64,000 nt of DNA from JBBQSU01 sp038234815. GTDB taxonomy: Bacteria; Planctomycetota; Phycisphaerae; Tepidisphaerales; Tepidisphaeraceae. Below, piece after piece: positions 25,707-34,427 of this stretch; the stretch's first letter is position 1, and each line of letters opens with the position of its first letter. Both the position numbers and the translations under genes were made by a program. Below the pieces are notes generated by a model. The model was not told the origin of the DNA. It did not search any database and saw nothing but the letters and a program-made list of their open reading frames with translations. The DNA lies in contig JBBQSU010000001.1 of NCBI GenBank assembly GCA_038234815.1, positions 1 to 64,000 of the forward strand, read 5' to 3'.

Positions 25707-26693
25707 TCAGGCCACGCTGCGGGCTAGTGATTTCTCGAAGTCGTAGCGTGGGGTCCAGCCCAGCACCTGCTTGATGCGGGCGTTGCTATACCGAAGGGGT
25801 TTGCACCGGGCGACCAGTTTCGCGGTTGCGAAGATGCCCGGAACCTTGGCGTGATTGTTGAGGAAGATGCGATTGAATCCCGCGACGCTTCCGGCGAAGG
25901 CGCGCATGAACCAGTAGGGGACGTAATGAGTCTTCGGAACGGGAGACAGCCTGGGTGGCACGCGCCGGCAGTATTGCCTGACGCTCGGCATCTCATCGTC
26001 GATCACGTTGAGCGTCTGGCCGATGGCTTCGGATTTTTCAGCCGCCAGGACGAGCGCTTCGGCGCAGTTTTCGACATAAGTGAGCGGAAGTATTTGCGAC
26101 CCGCCGAACTTCACCCAGCGGCGCTCGCCGGCGCTCATGCCGATGCGCGCCGTGAACCAGTTGTCCGTTCCCCAGATCACGCCCGGCCGGAGGATCGTCA
26201 CTTCGTTGCCCGCGTCCCCAAACTGCCTCACCAGTCGCTCCTGCACCAGCTTGGTCTGGGCATATTCGTCGCGGTCAAAGCCGTCGATCTCGATGGGTGT
26301 TTCTTCGGTTAATACCGAACCGGCTTTGGCGCGTGTGTAGTCGTACACACTGAACGTGCTGCAATGCACGAGTCGCTTGAGCTTGGCTTCGGACATGGCC
26401 CACAGCAGGTTTTCGGTGGCGACAACCGTACCGGCGAATTGCGCGTAGATGTCACCCGATTTGGCTGCCGCCAGATGGATGACCGCGTCAACTCCGACCA
26501 GCGCATCCACCAGCCCGCGCCGCGAGCGCAGGTCAACTCGGCTTAGCTCAACATTCGCGTGATTCGCCCAGGCGTATTTGGAAAGGTCGTTGCCGTTTCG
26601 GGCCATGGCGCGCACGCTGTGCCCGCGGTCCAGCGCGCTTCGCACGACAAATCGGCCGACAAATCCGGTCGCGCCGGTGATGAAAAGTTTCAT
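25707..26693 (-). CDS. NAD-dependent epimerase/dehydratase (extended SDR)
   Basis: The 328-residue protein has the Rossmann signature GATGFVG (7-13), AVIHLAAAKSG, STFSVYDY and the catalytic YAQTK (Tyr-x-x-x-Lys, about 145). It is an extended SDR related to UDP-sugar epimerases and 3-beta-HSD-like proteins. It is last in the polysaccharide operon, and its ATG overlaps the TGA of the oxidoreductase gene. It probably shapes a nucleotide sugar or modifies a sugar intermediate. The exact substrate cannot be inferred. Confidence 0.9.
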   Translation of the reverse strand: MKLFITGATGFVGRFVVRSALDRGHSVRAMARNGNDLSKYAWANHANVELSRVDLRSRRGLVDALVGVDAVIHLAAAKSGDIYAQFAGTVVATENLLWAMSEAKLKRLVHCSTFSVYDYTRAKAGSVLTEETPIEIDGFDRDEYAQTKLVQERLVRQFGDAGNEVTILRPGVIWGTDNWFTARIGMSAGERRWVKFGGSQILPLTYVENCAEALVLAAEKSEAIGQTLNVIDDEMPSVRQYCRRVPPRLSPVPKTHYVPYWFMRAFAGSVAGFNRIFLNNHAKVPGIFATAKLVARCKPLRYSNARIKQVLGWTPRYDFEKSLARSVA

Positions 26694-27760
26694 ATACGGT
26701 TGGCCTCGTCCAGCAGGGAATCGATCAACAGAATCGTCTGGTCCATGTCATTAAATGTCACCGGCAGAGGTGTGCCCTGCGCGATGGCCGTGTAGGCCAT
26801 GTGCATGAACGTTTGCAGTCCTTCATACGGCGACTTCTGCATAACCTTATTACGGAAATTGCCCATGCTTGAGCGGATAAGCTCCCAGCCGTTGCACCAG
26901 TGGTTAACCAGCGGGGAAAGCTGCTTGCCGCCGGCCCGAGCAACGTTTAGGCGCAGATGCGGCAGAAATAGATCCGTGCTGACCGATCCCTTGTCGCCAT
27001 GCACGCTGACGATGAAACAATCGGGCGCGGTATCGCTGGCATAGCGGATGCGGCCGTGCACCGGCCCGGCGATCACCAGCGCATCCAGATCGTCGTATTT
27101 GAAAACATCGTCGGTGCCATGCTTGCGCCAGGCGCATTTGATCGTGTCGATCTTATCCGGCATGAACGCCAGCGTGAGATAACACAGGTGCGTGATGAAT
27201 TCGTGAATCACTCCGCAGGGATATTGGTGCGCCGGATTGGGCAGCGAGCGGTCCATGTAGCGCCCGCCCTCCGCACGGATCGCCAGGTTCATCCGCACTT
27301 CCACTTCTCGAATCTCGCCCAATCGGCCCGATTGCACCAGGGATTGAATCTGCTGAATCGGCTCGTTGTAACGATAGTTGTGATCCTCGATCAGCACGCG
27401 GTGCTTTGACTGGGCAAGCTCCCACAACTGGGCAAACTCCGCACGGTTCATGGCGATGGGCTTTTCGACGATGACGTGCGTGCCGGCATTGAGGCAATCG
27501 GTGGCCAGCTTCACGTGCGATGTCGCGGGCGTGAGGATATGCACCACGTCGGGCTTCACCTCGGCGAGCATCTTCTGATGATCGGTAAACCAGTGCTTGG
27601 CGCCGAACCGGCGCGTGGCGTATTGTGCCAGCGAGGGGGAAAGATCGCAGACGCCTTCAAGCGATACCAGAGGGCAGCTGCTGAGAAAGCGCAGGTGTTC
27701 TTCGGAGATTTTCCCTGTGCCGATGACAGCGGACTTCAATTTGGTGACGGTCGGATTCAT
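26690..27760 (-). CDS. Gfo/Idh/MocA-family oxidoreductase
   Basis: The 356-residue protein has an N-terminal NAD(P)-binding fold (SAVIGTGKISEEHL, 10-23) and the HVIVEKPIAMN motif with catalytic-region Lys at about 95. A C-terminal alpha/beta domain contains EDHNYRYNEPIQ and HEFITHLCYL. Family members oxidise or reduce sugars and nucleotide sugars. Position between the acetyltransferase-GT fusion (12 bases upstream) and the epimerase (ATGA overlap) suggests that the two make a modified sugar, perhaps an acetylated or amino sugar, for the operon's glycan (inference). Confidence 0.9.
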   Translation of the reverse strand: MNPTVTKLKSAVIGTGKISEEHLRFLSSCPLVSLEGVCDLSPSLAQYATRRFGAKHWFTDHQKMLAEVKPDVVHILTPATSHVKLATDCLNAGTHVIVEKPIAMNRAEFAQLWELAQSKHRVLIEDHNYRYNEPIQQIQSLVQSGRLGEIREVEVRMNLAIRAEGGRYMDRSLPNPAHQYPCGVIHEFITHLCYLTLAFMPDKIDTIKCAWRKHGTDDVFKYDDLDALVIAGPVHGRIRYASDTAPDCFIVSVHGDKGSVSTDLFLPHLRLNVARAGGKQLSPLVNHWCNGWELIRSSMGNFRNKVMQKSPYEGLQTFMHMAYTAIAQGTPLPVTFNDMDQTILLIDSLLDEANRI

Positions 27761-27772
27761 GAAAAACCTTGT

Positions 27773-29371
27773 TCAGTGGGCTGGACTGTCCGCGGGCGGG
27801 ACCTCGCCGGGCAGAGTATTGCCCGATGCCGGCTTTGCTTCAATGATGCGCGCCGGAATGCCCACTGCAGTTGCGCCGGCGGGCACGTCTTTCAGAACCA
27901 CGCTCATGGCGCCGATCCTGGCACCTTTGCCGATGCGAATCTCCCCGAGAATCTGCGCATAAGCCCCGCAGTCCACGTCGTCTTCCAACACGGGGGCCAG
28001 CCCATTCTCCATCCGCGAGCCGATCGTCACGCCCTGTCGCAGCGTGCAATTGGCGCCCAGCGTCGCTTTGTTGTGAACGAAAATATTCCCAAAATGATAG
28101 ACCCGGAGGCCCGGGCCGATGGTTGCCCCCTTGGGCAGGCTGACACCGGTGAGCGTTTCGATCACGCGATGGACCGGCCAGTATATTTTTGCACCGATCC
28201 ACTTGGCAAACCCGCCCGATCGTCGGTCGCAGCGCCTGCCGAACCGATACCACCAAATCGCCCAGATCGATTGTTCCTTGATAAACGGCCGGCGCGGGTA
28301 CCGCGCCAGATCGGCCAGCCAGTCAGGATCGCCTTTAACCGGTTGCGTTGCGGTCGCGGCGGGAGACGGCGCGGATTTGTAGTCGATCTGCCGGGCCAGT
28401 TTGCCTGCGGCACGGTCGTTCCAGTATTGGCGTGACCCCTGATAGAACGCCCATTTGCTGACCATCGTCAGCACGCCATAGGCGATCGCCGCCGGCGCGC
28501 CATACGCTCGTTTTTTCCACGCGACACGCAGCATTTGTAAAGGCAACAGGGCAATTGTCAGCGTGATCACCAGGCCGGCAGCCGCGGGTCGAAAAATTAC
28601 AAAGCTGAGGATGGCAACGCCGAGGACGAATGCGGGGTATCCGATCGCCCAGTTGCGGGCGCTCCGGGCGATGCCGACGAACAACCCGTGCTGGCCGAAG
28701 CGGGCCGAAACGTCGGTCACGCCATACCCGCTGCGCACCTGCCGTTTCCACCACTGGCCGAACTGCAGCATGGCGGCGTCGTGCAGGGTCATTTCCTGAT
28801 TCACGCGTTCGATTGCCCAACCGGCGGCGCGCAGTCGCTGGCACATTTCCGGTTCTTCACCAGCCACGACCGACGGGTCGTACCCGCCCACGGCTTGCAA
28901 CGCCGCGATGCGGATCATCGCGTCCCCGCCACAGCTTTGCGCCGGGCCAACCGGCGAGTCCCATTCGATGTCCGCCAGCGTGTTGTAGACCGACGCTTCA
29001 GGATATCGCTCGCGCCGACGCCCGCAGGCCACCGCCAGCTTGGGCTGAGCATCCAGGGCCGAAACCCCGCGTTCGATCCAGCCGTCGACGATCTCGCAAT
29101 CCCCGTCAACCATCTGCACGTATTTTGCTGTCCCATCGATGCTTACCAGCCGGGCCAGACCTTCATTTCTAGCCCGCGCGGCCGAAAAAGGGATTGACAG
29201 GTCCAGTTGCACCACCGCGCAGCCCATCGATTCGGCCAGTGCCACGCTGCCGTCGGTCGAGTTGGAATCGACATAGACGACGGTCCAGCCTTTGCCGACG
29301 ACGCTTTGCAAGCAGCGCCGCAGGCGCGCGCCCTCATTCTTGCCGATCGCTATGACGCCGATGTCGCTCAT
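27773..29371 (-). CDS. Fusion of GT2 glycosyltransferase with serine-acetyltransferase-like hexapeptide domain
   Basis: The 532-residue protein has three parts. Residues 1-235 are a GT2 domain with VIAIGKNEGARLRRCL, VDSNSTDGS, the DGD triad of QMVDGDCE (metal and nucleotide binding) and GGDAM. Two hydrophobic helices (about 240-300) follow. Residues about 360-515 are a left-handed beta-helix acetyltransferase of the CysE/SAT type: GATIGPGLRVYHFGNIFVH, then GVTIGSRMENG and VGIPARII. A stand-alone protein of the same acetyltransferase type is encoded just upstream (ATGA overlap). The fusion may join sugar transfer and O- or N-acetylation of the product (inference). Key catalytic His of SAT appears as VYHFGN. 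Confidence 0.9.
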   Translation of the reverse strand: MSDIGVIAIGKNEGARLRRCLQSVVGKGWTVVYVDSNSTDGSVALAESMGCAVVQLDLSIPFSAARARNEGLARLVSIDGTAKYVQMVDGDCEIVDGWIERGVSALDAQPKLAVACGRRRERYPEASVYNTLADIEWDSPVGPAQSCGGDAMIRIAALQAVGGYDPSVVAGEEPEMCQRLRAAGWAIERVNQEMTLHDAAMLQFGQWWKRQVRSGYGVTDVSARFGQHGLFVGIARSARNWAIGYPAFVLGVAILSFVIFRPAAAGLVITLTIALLPLQMLRVAWKKRAYGAPAAIAYGVLTMVSKWAFYQGSRQYWNDRAAGKLARQIDYKSAPSPAATATQPVKGDPDWLADLARYPRRPFIKEQSIWAIWWYRFGRRCDRRSGGFAKWIGAKIYWPVHRVIETLTGVSLPKGATIGPGLRVYHFGNIFVHNKATLGANCTLRQGVTIGSRMENGLAPVLEDDVDCGAYAQILGEIRIGKGARIGAMSVVLKDVPAGATAVGIPARIIEAKPASGNTLPGEVPPADSPAH

Positions 29372-30009
29372 ATTCGATCCGCTCCGGCCTGGTCCAAGGC
29401 CAATGGTTCTGCCGCCGTCGTTGGTGGCGAAAGCGTCTTAATCACCTTGGCGGGGATGCCGACCGCAACAGAGAATGGCGGAATGTCTTTGACCACCACG
29501 GCATTGGCGCCAATGACGCTGTCATGCCCGACGGTGACGCGCCCCAGCACCACCACGCCACAGGCCAGGTCGCAGCGGTCCTCGATCGTCGGAAGCGCGC
29601 CCACGTCGTCGCGCCGGGCGATGCCGAAGGTGGAATTCTGCCGAATATGCACGTCGTCACCGATGGAAAATGCGTGCAGGATCATTCCCCCATGATGCCA
29701 GATGCGCACGCGCCGGCCCAGTGTCACCGTATAGGGCAGCGTGATGCCGCAGGTCCATTCCACCCACTTGAAAAGGAACTTATAGAGCAGCGAAAACGGG
29801 ACGCGCAACAACTTTGGCTTGATCCCCATCCGCCAATTGCCAAAGCGATGGACCCCGACCGCCCAGAAGCCCTGTTCGAGCCAGGCCGAATCGTGCGTGC
29901 GAAAATCTTCGCGCAGCAGTGCCCACAGACCCATCCCCGGCGGGTTCTGGTTCGATTGACCGGTGTGACCGGCGAGGCTGGGCGAAATTTTCTCCGGCGA
30001 TTGCGTCAT
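29368..30009 (-). CDS. Serine-acetyltransferase-like O-acetyltransferase (hexapeptide repeat)
   Basis: The 213-residue protein begins with an SAT-like helical part (LREDFRTHDSAWLEQGFWAV, HRFGNWRM). A left-handed beta-helix follows with GRRVRIWHHGGMILH, GVVVLGRVTVGHDSVIGANAVV and VGIPAKVI. It is shorter than CysE and lacks the full N-terminal helical bundle, like acetyltransferases of capsule and O-antigen clusters. ATG 30009 overlaps the preceding TGA; the longer reading from 30051 runs into the upstream gene and is rejected. Its 3' end overlaps the start of the fusion protein. It probably acetylates a sugar, not serine (inference from context). Confidence 0.9.
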   Translation of the reverse strand: MTQSPEKISPSLAGHTGQSNQNPPGMGLWALLREDFRTHDSAWLEQGFWAVGVHRFGNWRMGIKPKLLRVPFSLLYKFLFKWVEWTCGITLPYTVTLGRRVRIWHHGGMILHAFSIGDDVHIRQNSTFGIARRDDVGALPTIEDRCDLACGVVVLGRVTVGHDSVIGANAVVVKDIPPFSVAVGIPAKVIKTLSPPTTAAEPLALDQAGADRI

Positions 30010-30962
30010 TTGTAAGACTGCAAAAAGTTGAATCGCACAAAATCGCGCCAAAGCCGTGGCGGATCGTTCGTGGACTTTTGCTGCACCAACCGGCGAAGCT
30101 GGAAAATGCCGAAGCCGATCGTCCAGGCCAGGTCGGCCAGCAGCGTATAAGCCAGCCCGTAATTCTTACGATAATACCGGCGATGCGACTCGAACCAGTA
30201 CCGCGGGCGGCGCTTCATCGGCTTTTTCTGATCCGTCACGCCTGAAGATTGCCCGACGAGGTGGACGACGCGTGCCTCCGGCACATACCAGCACGCAAAC
30301 CCCGCGCGTCGGGCGTGAAGGCACCAGTCCACTTCTTCAAAGTACATGAAATAGCCTTCGTCCATCGGGCCGATGCGATCGATCACGCTTGTGCGGATCA
30401 TCAAGCTCGCCCCGGCGACCCAGTCGGTGGGGCGCGCCTGCAGTTGCACCGGCGGGGCGATGCGGTACGAGTCGAGCAACCGGCTGACGAGACCCAGGCG
30501 CAGGCCGCTTTCAAATTCAGCCAGGATGCCGGGGAAACGAAACGCGCTGATTTGCGGCGCGCCGTCGGGGTCTTCGAGGCGGCTGCCGATCAGGCCCACG
30601 TCAGCATGTGTATCGAGAAAGCCGATCATGGCGGCAAGTGCGCCGGGCCGGGCCACCGTGTCGGGATTGAGCAGCAAAACATAGTCCGGCGGATCCGGCG
30701 CCCGCAGCGCGTCTTCAAACCCGCGGTTGTTGCCATAAGCAAATCCGCCATTGGATTGCAGCGGTCGAAGCTGGCACCAGTCGGCCCAGCCTTCGGTGGC
30801 GATGCATTGCTGAAGTCGGGCGACCGAATCGTCAGGCGAGCGGTTGTCGGTCACGACGACTCGAAAATCTGACGATCCCGCCCGCTCGACCGCCAGCGAG
30901 CGCAGGCAGTCGATCGTCAGATCGGCCGAGGCGTAATTGACGATGACGATCAGCAGTTTCAT
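30006..30962 (-). CDS. GT2 rhamnosyltransferase-like glycosyltransferase
   Basis: The 318-residue GT-A fold enzyme begins IVIVNYASADLTIDCLRSL and has VVTDNRSPDDS, NGGFAYGNNRG and VLLLNPDTV (DxD equivalent) motifs. YFMYFEEVDWCLHARRAG follows. This set is typical of RfbF/WbbL-like rhamnosyltransferases. The C-terminus carries a weak hydrophobic segment. ATG 30962 overlaps the upstream TGA (ATGA), and the 3' end overlaps the acetyltransferase. The earlier Met at 31058 lies inside the upstream gene and is rejected. Confidence 0.9.
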   Translation of the reverse strand: MKLLIVIVNYASADLTIDCLRSLAVERAGSSDFRVVVTDNRSPDDSVARLQQCIATEGWADWCQLRPLQSNGGFAYGNNRGFEDALRAPDPPDYVLLLNPDTVARPGALAAMIGFLDTHADVGLIGSRLEDPDGAPQISAFRFPGILAEFESGLRLGLVSRLLDSYRIAPPVQLQARPTDWVAGASLMIRTSVIDRIGPMDEGYFMYFEEVDWCLHARRAGFACWYVPEARVVHLVGQSSGVTDQKKPMKRRPRYWFESHRRYYRKNYGLAYTLLADLAWTIGFGIFQLRRLVQQKSTNDPPRLWRDFVRFNFLQSYK

Positions 30963-32338
30963 AAAGCCTGCGGGCTTGAATCGAGCGGCGTTGTCGAACT
31001 TGATGAAGAGCGGGCACCAAACAGCCCGCCGAGGCTGCCCAGGAATGCCGAAGCCCATGCCAGTTGGAGCGGCTCAAACGGGATACTGAATCGCGCTGCG
31101 GTGATCGTCAGGGTATAGGTGAGCAGGCAGGTGCCCAGGAGCAGCACCGGGAAAAAGAAGGCCCATCTTTGGCGGATGGCGAAAACCAATCCCACCAGCG
31201 TGAGAGCCTGGAGTAGCGCCCGGCTTACGACGTAGACCAGCTTGTAGGATTTGGGATTATCCCAGTCGATCCAGAGCGTTTTTCCCAGCCGAACGGCGCA
31301 GAGCCGGGCGTATTTGCCGGGGTTGGCTTTGATCCACTCGGTGGCGAAGTCTTTGAACGCGGCCTCGCGGACGGTTTCGTCCTGGCCCATCAGGCGGGCC
31401 TTCTGGGTCTCGCTTAAGCGGTCGTATTGTCGCGCGCCGTCGATGCGTCCGCTGCGCAATTCGATGTCGGTGGTGTTGGTCATGCGCTCGCTGGCGATTT
31501 CTTTCACTTCGTCGGTGATTTGCAAGCGGTCGGTGCCGGTGGCGTTGTCGTTGTTGCCTTTCCAGACATTCACCCAGAATGTGTTTTTGATCGGCACCCA
31601 GGCCCCATGCACCGCGCGGTTGCGGAGGCTCCATGGGCCGATGATGCACACGGCGGCGGCCAGCAAAATAGCAGCGTTACGCAGGCGGACGCGCAGCGGC
31701 AGCTTAACCCAGGCGAGGATAATCAGCCCGGTGAGCGCCATCGCCGGGAGAAAAACCGGCTCGGTCAGCGCCGCCAGGCAACCGACGATGCTGAAGCCAA
31801 TCCAGTAGCCCACCTTGCCGGTTCGCACCCCTAGCTGAAATAGCAGCATCATGGCCGTCGTGGCCGCAGTTATCATGGCAATGGCCTGCACCACCGAGCA
31901 ACTGTAAATCTGCGTTGGCCAGACCGTGACCAACCCGGCGGCGATCACGCCCATGGCGCGCGTTCCGCCCAGGGCGCGCACCAGTCGATAAGTCAGCCAC
32001 ACGGTCAGTGCGCTGAAAACGCAGTTAACCACCATCGCGGCCTGATAGCCGGGCGTGAGGTCAACGAATCGGTTGTATATGGGATGTTTATCACAGAAGG
32101 TCCAAAGACACGCCGCCAGGACGGCCGGATAAGGCGGGCTTTGCACGCTGGTTTTGCCAAACCAGTACCAGTCGCCAAAGGAGAATCCGTATCCCAGCAC
32201 CATGCACTGGGCGATGGTGGAATGTTCCATGGTGTTCGGCTCGCGCCACGATTTGGCGTAGACCACATAGCCCACGCGCAGCACGAACGCCATGAGGCAC
32301 AAAACCAGAACCGAAACCGTGGCCGTGCGACGCTTCAT
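30959..32338 (-). CDS. Polytopic membrane protein, GT39-like glycosyltransferase
   Basis: The 459-residue protein has about ten hydrophobic helices, with one periplasmic loop of about 100 residues (around 265-365). The first loop contains SWREPNTMEHSTIAQ and later SVQSPPYPAVLA, resembling GT-C enzymes that use polyprenyl-phosphate sugars. The strict Asp-Glu pair is not obvious (an Asn-Thr-Met-Glu is present), so donor use is uncertain. It follows the DPM-like GT2 by 14 bases; such synthases make the lipid-linked donor for GT39-like partners, so the two may work in sequence. Confidence 0.8.
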   Translation of the reverse strand: MKRRTATVSVLVLCLMAFVLRVGYVVYAKSWREPNTMEHSTIAQCMVLGYGFSFGDWYWFGKTSVQSPPYPAVLAACLWTFCDKHPIYNRFVDLTPGYQAAMVVNCVFSALTVWLTYRLVRALGGTRAMGVIAAGLVTVWPTQIYSCSVVQAIAMITAATTAMMLLFQLGVRTGKVGYWIGFSIVGCLAALTEPVFLPAMALTGLIILAWVKLPLRVRLRNAAILLAAAVCIIGPWSLRNRAVHGAWVPIKNTFWVNVWKGNNDNATGTDRLQITDEVKEIASERMTNTTDIELRSGRIDGARQYDRLSETQKARLMGQDETVREAAFKDFATEWIKANPGKYARLCAVRLGKTLWIDWDNPKSYKLVYVVSRALLQALTLVGLVFAIRQRWAFFFPVLLLGTCLLTYTLTITAARFSIPFEPLQLAWASAFLGSLGGLFGARSSSSSTTPLDSSPQAL

Positions 32339-32352
32339 TTTGTGGAAACCTT

Positions 32353-33387
32353 CTAGGCCGCGGCCTGTGCGTCGGTCGATCGGACGCTGGCTTGGAGCAG
32401 TCGAGCCTTTTCCCCTTCAACCACGTCGGCGATCATGTACGTCGGCCGGCCCTTAACTTCAAGGAAGATGCGCGACAGGTACTCGCCGATCACCCCCAAT
32501 GAGATCATCTGCACTGCCGAGGTGAACAGGATCAAACAGGCCGTGCTGACCCACCCGCGCGGAGTGTCCATGCGAAAGATGGTTGAAAAAAGCACATAAA
32601 TGCCCGCCAGCAACGACAGCCCAATGCTCAGGATGCCCAGCCGGGTCACCATCTTCAGCGGGACACTCGAGAAGCTCACCAGCCCATCCATCGCCAGTTT
32701 CATCAGCTTGCTCAACGTGTATTGGGGCACGCCGGCCTGCCGTGCGTCGCGTTCATATTCCACGCCGATCTGCCGCAGGCCCACCCACGTGCGCAGGCCG
32801 CGAACGAAACGCTGTCGCTCCGGCAGCGAATTGAGCAGGTTGACCGCCGACCGATCCATCACGCAGAAATCTCCGCTGTCGAGCGGAATGTTCAATTCCG
32901 CGACCGCAGCCAGCAGGCGATAAAATCCCCAGTAGGCCAGGCGCTTGCCGAACCATTCCTTGCGCTTGCGGCGGATGGCGAATACCACTTGGTTGCCGTC
33001 TTTCCATTTGGCCAGAAAGTGAGGCAACACTTCGGGCGGGTCTTGCAGATCGCAGTCCATCAAGGCCACCACGTCGCCTTTGGCAATCACCAGTCCGGCG
33101 CTAATGGCGGCCTGGTGGCCGAAATTGCGCGTAAGGTGGACCGCCCGGACGCGGTCGTCTTTGGCCGCAAGTTCGTTGAGCAGGCGCGCGGTATCGTCGC
33201 GCGAGCCGTCGTTGACGAAAATCAGCTCCATGTCTAGCCCGAGGTCGGCTAGACGCGGAGTCATCCCATTAAATCGATCGTACGTTAATGGAAGGACTTC
33301 CTGTTCATTAAACGCGGGCAAAACGATGCTAAGCAGCTTGCGGCCGCTGGCGGAGGGGACGGACATTTTTTCGACATTCGCACTCAT
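32353..33387 (-). CDS. DPM/GtrB-like polyprenyl-phosphate glycosyltransferase (GT2)
   Basis: The 344-residue protein has a GT2 domain with SIVLPAFNEQEVLP, FVNDGSRDDT, FGHQAAISAG and MDCDLQDPPE, the DxD site of GtrB/ArnC-like enzymes. RRKRKEWFGKRLAYWGFYRLL follows. Two C-terminal transmembrane helices (about 245-315) match the GtrB topology. It should load a sugar on polyprenyl phosphate at the inner face of the membrane. It sits directly before the GT39-like membrane gene, which fits donor supply. Confidence 0.92.
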   Translation of the reverse strand: MSANVEKMSVPSASGRKLLSIVLPAFNEQEVLPLTYDRFNGMTPRLADLGLDMELIFVNDGSRDDTARLLNELAAKDDRVRAVHLTRNFGHQAAISAGLVIAKGDVVALMDCDLQDPPEVLPHFLAKWKDGNQVVFAIRRKRKEWFGKRLAYWGFYRLLAAVAELNIPLDSGDFCVMDRSAVNLLNSLPERQRFVRGLRTWVGLRQIGVEYERDARQAGVPQYTLSKLMKLAMDGLVSFSSVPLKMVTRLGILSIGLSLLAGIYVLFSTIFRMDTPRGWVSTACLILFTSAVQMISLGVIGEYLSRIFLEVKGRPTYMIADVVEGEKARLLQASVRSTDAQAAA

Positions 33388-33476
33388 AATTATCGGACTC
33401 CGTGCCCACTTCTGGCGCGGTCTTTGCCTTCTATTCCTTTATCGGCTTCTGACGGCCAAGGTTCAAGACCTCAAAT

Positions 33477-34427
33477 TCATTTGCCTGTTCCGGCGCGGCG
33501 GATTCCCAGGGCCAATAGCGACTTCCACGCTGAAAAATTCGAGGGCCGGTGAAAACAGGCCCGCAGGCCGGTGGTCAGCGCACGGCATTTTTCACCCTTG
33601 CCATGATAGCCCCAGGCGCTGCCCAAAAGTATCTTCTGCAAATGCTCGCTCGAACTTTGCCGTGGTGCGTCGTCGTCCGGCGGCACCGGCGGCGGGAGAC
33701 CGCGGGCCAGCGCGTCCTGACCGGTAGCTTGTCGATCCAGCAGGAATGACCGGGCGCACGATTCAAAAAATGCCCGCTGGGAAGCAGCCTGCTGATGCGT
33801 GATCGATTGATCGTGCAGGCGATAATGGTAAGCGATCGTCGGATCGAAATGGATGCGTCCCACCTCGGCCAGCCGAAATTGCAGGTCGATGTCCTCGGCG
33901 GTGGTGAACCACCGACGAAACCCGCCGATTTCCTTCAGCGCCGATGCTCGAATCAGATAGGTACACAAATGCGTTCGGGCAATCCCCGCCAGCAGTTCCT
34001 GGGTGACTTCTTCAGCGCGCTGCGAAAACTTCAGCTGCGCCGCTTGCTTGCCGGCTGGCGTGATCGTGTCAAATGCTCCGCAGACGCCGGCGAAATCAGC
34101 GTGGTCCTTTAGCCAGGCCAACTGGAATGCCAGCCGACCGGCCGGATAGAGATCGTCAGCGTCGCAGCGGGCGATCAACGGCCCGCGAGCTGCGGTCAGT
34201 CCGGCATTCATGCAGGCGCTGATGCCCGCCTTTGGCCCGTCGATCATCCGCACGGACGCCTCGCCCATCTTTTTCACGATGGCGGGAGATCGATCGGTGC
34301 TGCCGTCGTCGATGACGAGAATTTCAAAATTCGACGGACCTTGCGCCAGGATCGAGAGCAGCGCCGCTTCGACAAAGCGCTCGGCGTTGCGCATGGGCAT
34401 GAGAATGGAGACGTCAGGCGATGTCAT
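33477..34427 (-). CDS. GT2 glycosyltransferase with TPR-like tail (paralogue 1)
   Basis: The 316-residue enzyme shows SILMPMRNAERFVEAAL, VIDDGSTDRSP and RCDADD at about 92-97, the nucleotide-sugar and metal site. TAEDIDLQFRLAEVGRI lies near 190. Its C-terminus (about 265-316) has the short helical motif with GLRACFHRPSNFSAWKSLLA, shared with the neighbouring paralogues. ATG 34427 overlaps the upstream TGA. Acceptor and donor sugars are unknown. Confidence 0.9.
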   Translation of the reverse strand: MTSPDVSILMPMRNAERFVEAALLSILAQGPSNFEILVIDDGSTDRSPAIVKKMGEASVRMIDGPKAGISACMNAGLTAARGPLIARCDADDLYPAGRLAFQLAWLKDHADFAGVCGAFDTITPAGKQAAQLKFSQRAEEVTQELLAGIARTHLCTYLIRASALKEIGGFRRWFTTAEDIDLQFRLAEVGRIHFDPTIAYHYRLHDQSITHQQAASQRAFFESCARSFLLDRQATGQDALARGLPPPVPPDDDAPRQSSSEHLQKILLGSAWGYHGKGEKCRALTTGLRACFHRPSNFSAWKSLLALGIRRAGTGK

